Assembly (NCBI GenBank): GCA_030068075.1 | Contig: CM057828.1 | Location: 116,425,699 to 116,489,698, forward strand | Source: Paguma larvata | Lineage: Eukaryota; Chordata; Mammalia; Carnivora; Viverridae | Direction of reading: 5' to 3' | Length of the DNA: 64,000 nucleotides | Part shown: positions 58,503-64,000 of the stretch, in pieces | How the letters are laid out: every line of letters starts with the position of its first letter | Numbering within the stretch: the stretch's first letter is position 1 | Position numbers and translations under genes: made by a program | Notes under the pieces: generated by a model | Seen by the model: only the letters and a program-made list of their open reading frames with translations | What the model was told of the DNA's origin: nothing | Database searches by the model: none

Positions 58503-58705
58503 TCAGTGGTTCTCAGCCTAGGTGATCCAGCAATACCTGGAGGCATTTTGGATTGGCGCAGTTGGACGGATGGAAGCTGCTACCCGCCATCAGAAGTCAA
58601 GGATCCTGCTAAACATCCTATAGGGCATAGGACAGCCCCTTATAGCAAATAATTTTCTGGCCCAAAATATCAATAGTACCCAGGTTGGCAAAACCCAAAA
58701 CACGT
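58503..58705 (+). mobile_element. MER20-like hAT element
   Basis: 'cagtggttctcagcctaggt', 'gctaaacatcctatagggca', 'ggacagccccttatagcaaa' and 'tcaatagtacccaggttgg' give a nearly complete copy of about 200 bp, as expected for MER20. Confidence 0.65.
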
Positions 58706-59425
58706 TACACGTGGGTACAGAGACAATGCCTTACAAAACGAGATCATACGTAGATACTATGTTGTCGTCTGCTTTTTTACTTGATATGTCAAAATATCTT
58801 TCATACTAAAAATATACTTCTACATCCTTTTTCTCTGATAGCAATTCAATGAATCGGTTGTCCTTAAGTCTTTTAGAAATCTTAACATCTTTACCTAAAG
58901 GTGTATGTAAGTGTCGAATAGTATTTGCAGCAAGTGGAGCTGCATTGTGTGACCCGCTTAATAATAAATACCTTGAAATATGAAGACAATGAAAGAATAT
59001 ACCCTTGAAAGTGATTACGGCTTCCCCGAGTCTATAATTGCAGTGAAAGCTTTTTAATTCTTTACTGTGTCTCAAAGCATGTGACTTTTAGTTACCTTAT
59101 TGATATAGCCAATTCATCTAGTAGCTTACTGCAAAGTGGTATAAACCATCAGGACCTTCCATCTTTTTTTTTTTTAGAGTTGCTAAAGTTCTGAATTCCT
59201 TTATGCAAAAGGCTTTCCTGCCTTTTTTTTTTTTTTTACTGCACCCTGCAGTAAGAAATAGATGTTACATTGAGACCAAGTACACTACCGTGTGTGTGTG
59301 CGCGTGTGTGTATGTACGTATGTATAACTGAAACAAGTTTCTTAAAATAATGCTTACCTTTACTACTTACATGCATTCCATTTTATTTTTTCTTTGATTC
59401 CTTCTTTTAAATTTTCATAACTCCA
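58706..59425. other. Intergenic, nothing recognised
   Basis: Two poly-T runs near 59166 and 59224 and a TG-rich run near 59290-59320; no gene. Confidence 0.55.
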
Positions 59426-59658
59426 GGGCGCCTGGGTGGCTCAGCGGATTAAGCATCTGATTTTGGCTCAGGTCATGATCTCATGGTTCCCGGGTTCAGC
59501 CCCACATCGGGCTCTGTGCTGACAGCTTGGAGCCTGGAGCCTGCTTTGGCTTCTTGCGTCTCCCTCTCTCTCTGCCCCTCTCCCCCTCATGCACTATCTG
59601 TCTGTCTCTCTCTCTCTCTCTCTCAAAAATAAATATTTAAAATTAAAAAAAAAATAAA
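59426..59658 (+). mobile_element. CAN-SINE, plus strand
   Basis: Full length with '(tc)n' before 'caaaaataaatatt'; the tail is A-rich. Confidence 0.92.
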
Positions 59659-60263
59659 TGTTGAGTAGAACCCCAAATTCATTTCATGGCCCACCAATGG
59701 TCTTGACTTGGAATTTGAAAACCATTATGGCCTTAGTTGTACTCTGGTTAATCATTGTATTTACAGTACGTGCTGACCCTTTTACTCTAATATACTTGCT
59801 GAGAAGATGGAATCATTGAAGAACGATGTAATTTTTCATTAGCAAGCTAACCTATAATTTGCATTCCAGAACACTTTTGAAAGTAAAAGTGCTTCCTCTT
59901 AAGAATTATCCCAGTCATCAGGGATAAACCCAATGTGTCCCAGACAAAATAGCAGGCGTGGTTGCTCTATCGATAAGTGACAGCAAAGAAGAGTTGTTTT
60001 CATATTTTTTCCCTCTTTTCTCCTACAGCAGATTCCTCTGTCATATCCATGAAAATCTAGACTCTCTGATGTTTGGTGCATGAGTCTTATGATTTGCTAG
60101 AATATGCTAGAATCAGGAACTCTGAATTCTCCTCTCGACATCAAAATGAAATGATTGGCTTGGAACAAATCTTTTCATCTCCCCGGCCCTTAATTATTTC
60201 ATATATAAAATAAGGGTTTAATGATCTCTACGATTCCTTTCAACCCGAAAACTAAATGACTTT
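59659..60263. other. Intergenic with a MIR-like piece
   Basis: Nothing beyond the MIR-like segment. Confidence 0.5.
60150..60250 (+). repeat. MIR-like fragment
   Basis: 'aatcttttcatctccccggc' to 'taatgatctctacgattcc' fits the 3' half of MIR. Confidence 0.4.
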
Positions 60264-60397
60264 GGGGCGCCCCGCTGGCTCAGTCAGAAGAGCATTCGAC
60301 TCTTGATTTCAAGGTCATGAGTTCAAGCCCCATGTTGGTGAAGAGGTTACGAAAAAATAAATCAATAAACTTTAAAATAAAAAACTAAAAAACAAAT
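60264..60397 (+). mobile_element. Short tRNA-Lys SINE, plus strand
   Basis: tRNA-like head, no CT-rich body, A-rich tail; TAAATGACTTT and TAAGCGACTTT flank it. Confidence 0.78.
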
Positions 60398-60408
60398 TAA
60401 GCGACTTT

Positions 60409-60792
60409 ATACCATAGGAAACAATATGAAAAAAAGCTTATGATATAAATGAGGTAACTAAGCCAGCCTTCCCCCAAAACATTGTTTCTTAGAACATTTC
60501 AATACAAATAAATGTCTGAATAAGAGTACCTGGGCTGGGCTCAAAGAATTAACAGCCAAATATGTAACAGAATTGGAAGCCGCAAGAGCATCCCCTTCTT
60601 TTATCCACCCAGTCACAATCCCCCAAAAAAGACAAGATGATTAGGTTAGAGTAAGTTTCTCAGATGAAATGCAGAAAAACAGGCAAGAAGAAAGTGTCTG
60701 GGGTTGAAGAAAACTATGCCAAGAGGTTAAACGAGAGGCTGACAACGTGTTGACATCACAATTTTGTTAAGAGTAGATCCTTTTTATTTTTT
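60409..60792. other. Intergenic, nothing recognised
   Basis: Nothing recognised. Confidence 0.5.
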
Positions 60793-60986
60793 TAACTGTA
60801 TTTATTTATTTTTGAGACAGAGAGAGAGAGAGCACAAGTGGGGCAGGGGCAGAGAGAGAGGGAGACACAGAATCCAAAGCAGGCTCCAGGTTCTGAGCTG
60901 TCAGTGCAGAGCCCGACATAGGGCTTGAACCATGAACCACGAGATCATGACCTGAGCTTAACCAACTGAGACACCCAGACAACCCA
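60793..60986 (-). mobile_element. CAN-SINE, minus strand
   Basis: Flanks 'agagtagatcct' and 'agagcagatcct' are the target duplication; the head end is shortened. Confidence 0.92.
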
Positions 60987-60998
60987 GAGCAGATCCTA

Positions 60999-61486
60999 TT
61001 TAAAAGCATGGTTGCAACACTGTGTGCCAGCTAAAATTTTTAAAGTAAATAAATAAATAGTAAAATTAAATCATGGTTGCTGAATAAGTTAATCCTCATA
61101 ATTTTATTCAAATCGAATGAAACACAGCACGTATGGTTTTAAGAGGTACCGACTCCAGAGGGCATCTGTCATGTTTGGCACTGCCCACATCTCTTGAAAC
61201 ATCCTTTTCATACGGGAAGAGCCCTTCCTCCCCAACAGGAACACCAGATTCATTCTCCTAGCTCCCAAGATATGAGGTCCAGGATTTGACCTGGGCTCTG
61301 GCCATCTAACACATCACAGGCCAAGACTTCAGTTCAGAAGTGACAGGAGTGACGGGAACAGGCAGGTGCACAGGGGAAGCTTCTCCTACCAGGGTTCCCA
61401 CCATCATCTACGCAAGTTGTGGCACCCATGTGAGCGCCAGCAGGGCAGTGGAGGCCTCCCCAGAGCAGTCCCTGTTAAAGTGCGGG
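60999..61486. other. Intergenic, nothing recognised
   Basis: Nothing recognised. Confidence 0.5.
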
Positions 61487-61700
61487 GTGGGGTGCCTGGG
61501 TGGTTAAGCCTTGGACTCTTGACTTTGGCTTGGGTCATGATCTTGTGGTTTCGTGAGTCTGAGCCCCGCGTCCGGCTCCATGCTGATGGTACAGAGTCTG
61601 CTTGGGATTCTCTCTCTCCCTCTCTCTGCCCCTCCCCTGCTTGCTCTGTATCTCTCTCTCAAAATAAATTTAAAAAAATAATAAACTTTAAAAAAAATGT
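61487..61700 (+). mobile_element. CAN-SINE, plus strand
   Basis: The head lacks 'ctcagtcg' ('cctgggtggttaagcc'); the rest is complete. Confidence 0.9.
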
Positions 61701-62284
61701 GGGCTTGTTCCAGCCCCCCTCTGACTTTCCCGGGAGAGTTGTTGAGCATCCTGAGGTTATGGCATGTATTCAAAGCTACTTAGAGGACGTGTTATTGTCC
61801 CACTAAGAACACTGAGGGATACCATAGCTCCGTCTGATCTAGGAAAGTCTTACTAAGGAGACGTTAGTTTTGTCCTAAAGGACGGAAGTCTGCGATGAGA
61901 CAATGAAAACCCTTTTCTGGACACAGAAGATGGTGGAGGCGGGAGAGTTAAGGCTGGCTGTGGAGAAGTAGACGCAGAGCGGTGGGGCTCAGAGAGTGGA
62001 TAAAGATTCTGCAACCTAAGCCTACATAGGTGTGTTTATGATTTGGGAGGCACAAGGTAGTCATCGAAGAGGTTTCCTTCAGTGGGAAGTGATTAGAGCT
62101 GATTTTAGCAGCAGACACACGTTCTCACAACTAAGTTTAAACACCTAATTTCAGTAGTCTCAATATTACCATCCCATTAGAATTCCAGAAAGATGTATCT
62201 AGAAGAAAACTCAAAAGAAAAAATAACCATCTCTTGGGAATAATGAGAAAGTTGGGAAGAAAAGGGATGGGAGAGAAAAGGATT
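61701..62284. other. Intergenic, nothing recognised
   Basis: Nothing recognised. Confidence 0.5.
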
Positions 62285-62668
62285 TTATTTTTTATTTTAT
62301 TTTATTTTTTAATATAATTTATTGTCGAATTGGCTAACATACAGTGTGTCAAGTGTGCTCTTGCTTTTTGATATAGATTCCCGTGGTTCATCGCTTAGAT
62401 ACAGCACCCAGTGCTCATCCCAGCAAGTGCCCTCCCTCATTGCCCATCACCCATTTTCCCCTCTTCCACCCCTCACCCCCCATCAACCCTCAGTTCGTTC
62501 TCTGTATTTGAGTCTCTTATGGTTCGCCTCCCTCCTTCTCTCTCTGTTTGTAACTATTTCCCCCCCTCCCTTCCCCCATGGTCTTCTGTTAAGTTTCTCA
62601 AGATCCACGTTTGAGTGAAAACATAAGATATCTTTCTCTGACTGACTTATTTCACTCAGCATAATATG
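62285..62668 (-). mobile_element. L1 3' UTR, antisense
   Basis: Begins with a T-rich run, then 'aatataatttattgtcgaat' and 'ggctaacatacagtg', and ends at 'cttatttcactcagcataat'. This is the complement of the carnivore L1 tail seen in sense at 8.9-9.5 kb. The open frames inside it have no coding significance. Confidence 0.8.
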
Positions 62669-63151
62669 AAAAACGATTTTTAGATCTCAAAAACAGGCAT
62701 CTGTGTTGTAGAATCAGATTCTGTGCATGAAACTGTCATAACCAAGCCGATTTTTTGGCTTCATTGATGATCGAGATGTAACATCACATGATCGTTTCAA
62801 CTATGTAACTACCGCTTGTGACATTACCAGGATGCTTGGGTTCACATCCTGTGGTCTGTTTAGTGATCTTATACATACATATACTGTCCATGCCAATGAC
62901 TGTCACTGTGGATGGGAAAGATGAAAAGGATACAGGAGAAAGTATATTTTGTGTATGAAATTTAACCCATTTGTTCTAAGAAGGGATTGTCAATCTTTCT
63001 TTCCCTATCTATCCGTCTACCTACCTACCTATTATCATGGTATATATAACTGTCATAAGTGTTATGCTCCCATGTATATACTGAGATTTGGCAAGGGGGA
63101 ACATGAGGAAGTAAAATATAGAAGTAAACTTTGTATTCCCTACAACTATCT
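62669..63151. other. Intergenic, nothing recognised
   Basis: Nothing recognised apart from a short CTAC repeat near 63018. Confidence 0.5.
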
Positions 63152-63243
63152 TACTTTTTAAGTAATCTCTACACCCAACATGGGACTCGAACTCACAACT
63201 CTGAGATCAAGAGTCGTATGTTCTACCAACAGAGCCAGCTAGT
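63152..63243 (-). mobile_element. Short tRNA-Lys SINE, minus strand
   Basis: The reverse strand reads 'gctctgttggtagaacatac', 'gactcttgatctcag' and 'gttcgagtcccatgttgggt', a tRNA-Lys-like head ending 'gtagagattactt'. No CCA-type end or closed acceptor stem, so not a tRNA gene. Confidence 0.75.
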
Positions 63244-63477
63244 GGATAACTTTGAATCCACTCCAACTTATATTTTAAAAAGAAAGAATTCCTAAAGAAA
63301 TTTAATATTAGTAACAGTTGATTGCAATTGCGTCAGTATCATGAGAACTACTTTGCGCTCTACACACCCAGACTAAAGAATCATGATGATTCATCCTGGA
63401 AAATGCACGAAGACCACGGAAGATTTGAGAAAAGGAGTGCATGACTATCCCCAAAAATATAGAGTACAGATTACTAG

Positions 63478-63980
63478 TATATTAGTTATCCATTTCTGTG
63501 TAATAAATGACCCCAAAGCATAATAGTTTAAAACATCTGTGCGCATTTATTATCTCTTACAGTATAGATATATCATAAATTCAGTAAGAGCTTGGCTTAG
63601 TAGTTCATAAAGTCAGAGTCAAATGGTGGTGGAGGCAAGTTCAAGAAGACTTGCCTGGGCCTGGAGGATCTGTTTCCAAGCTGCCTCATGCACATGGGTG
63701 GCAAACAGCTGGCTGTTGGCACATGGGTGTTTTCCAAAGACTTCTCCATGTCTTCATGCATGGTGGCTCACACCTCCCAAGACAAGGAATCAAAAAAGGA
63801 GCAAAGCAGAAGCTTCCATGGCCTTTATGACCTAGCTATGATGTCACACACCATTATCTCCATAGTAATCTATGAATCGCGTGGGTCAGTCCTGACTCTG
63901 TGTGAAAATAGACGATGTAAGAAAGTGAATATCGTGAGGCGAGGATTATTGGGGGCCATCTTGGAGAGGACATATTATAG
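63478..63980 (-). mobile_element. Old LTR-like repeat, antisense (MaLR/MLT1-like, family uncertain)
   Basis: 'ttagttatccatttctgtgt' and 'aatgaccccaaagcataata' at the left and 'ggccatcttggagaggacat' at the right mirror the 30405-30945 element. The open frames here are not genes. Confidence 0.5.
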
Positions 63981-64000
63981 AAATAAGGAAATATGATTGG

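Noticed and set aside
62322..62618. 98-codon Ser/Pro-rich frame
   Set aside because: It lies wholly within an antisense L1 3' UTR.
63152..63243. Possible tRNA-Lys gene on the minus strand
   Set aside because: Same reasoning: a short tRNA-derived SINE head followed by 'gtagagattactt', not a cloverleaf with paired ends.
1..64000. Endogenous retrovirus, CRISPR array, operon or other prokaryote-type system
   Set aside because: No gag/pol/env-like frame, no regularly spaced direct repeats and no closely packed genes were found; the regular repetition in the window is the dispersed CAN-SINE.

Overview
This window is nuclear DNA from a carnivoran mammal, most likely a cat or another feliform. It carries about forty copies or fragments of the tRNA-Lys-derived CAN-SINE (5' end near 'ggcgcctgggtggctcag', CT-rich tail, 'aataaataaac', poly-A). 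The form with 'gacagctcagagcctggagcctgctt' is the one typical of felids. Older mammal-wide repeats (MIR, L2, MER5A, MER20, MLT1, Tigger1) and L1 remnants complete the picture. Nothing bacterial, plasmid or phage is present, and there is no recognisable retroviral gene.

Only one real protein-coding gene is visible: OTUD1, an intronless OTU-family deubiquitinase on the minus strand (49312-50759). It sits in a strong CpG island (about 49690-51560) with a roughly 1.2-kb 3' UTR (about 48080-49311). As given, its reading frame is broken by one missing base near 49713, between the catalytic Cys and the catalytic His. The frames on both sides are otherwise excellent, so a sequence error or a very recent allele is more likely than gene death.

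Two processed gene copies lie near 20.8-24.8 kb. The first is an NME4 (mitochondrial nucleoside diphosphate kinase) retropseudogene at 21121-22032, with a poly-A tail and a 13-bp target-site duplication. It lacks about 115 nt, and a short inverted NME4 piece just upstream (about 20850-21016) contains exactly that stretch, including the active-site His codon. The second is a PPIA (cyclophilin A) retrocopy on the minus strand at 23998-24754, with a full 164-codon open frame, a poly-A tail and an 18-bp target-site duplication.

Layout: 0-20 kb is intergenic sequence with SINEs, MIRs, an MLT1 LTR carrying an internal duplication, and L1 3' ends. 20-25 kb holds the retrocopies. 25-30 kb holds two well-preserved SINEs, a polypurine tract and a nearly complete Tigger1 DNA transposon with a SINE nested inside it. 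30-48 kb is repeat-rich intergenic sequence. 48-51.6 kb is OTUD1 with its island. 51.6-64 kb is intergenic, with a 1.6-kb L1 3' half, an MLT1 LTR, MER20, more SINEs and an antisense L1 3' end.

I found no evidence of a new multi-gene system. The points most worth following are the OTUD1 frameshift, the open PPIA retrocopy, the split and inverted NME4 copy, and the nested insertions. Repeat family names come from recognition by eye, not from a database search, and repeat ends are accurate to a few bases only where a target-site duplication is named.
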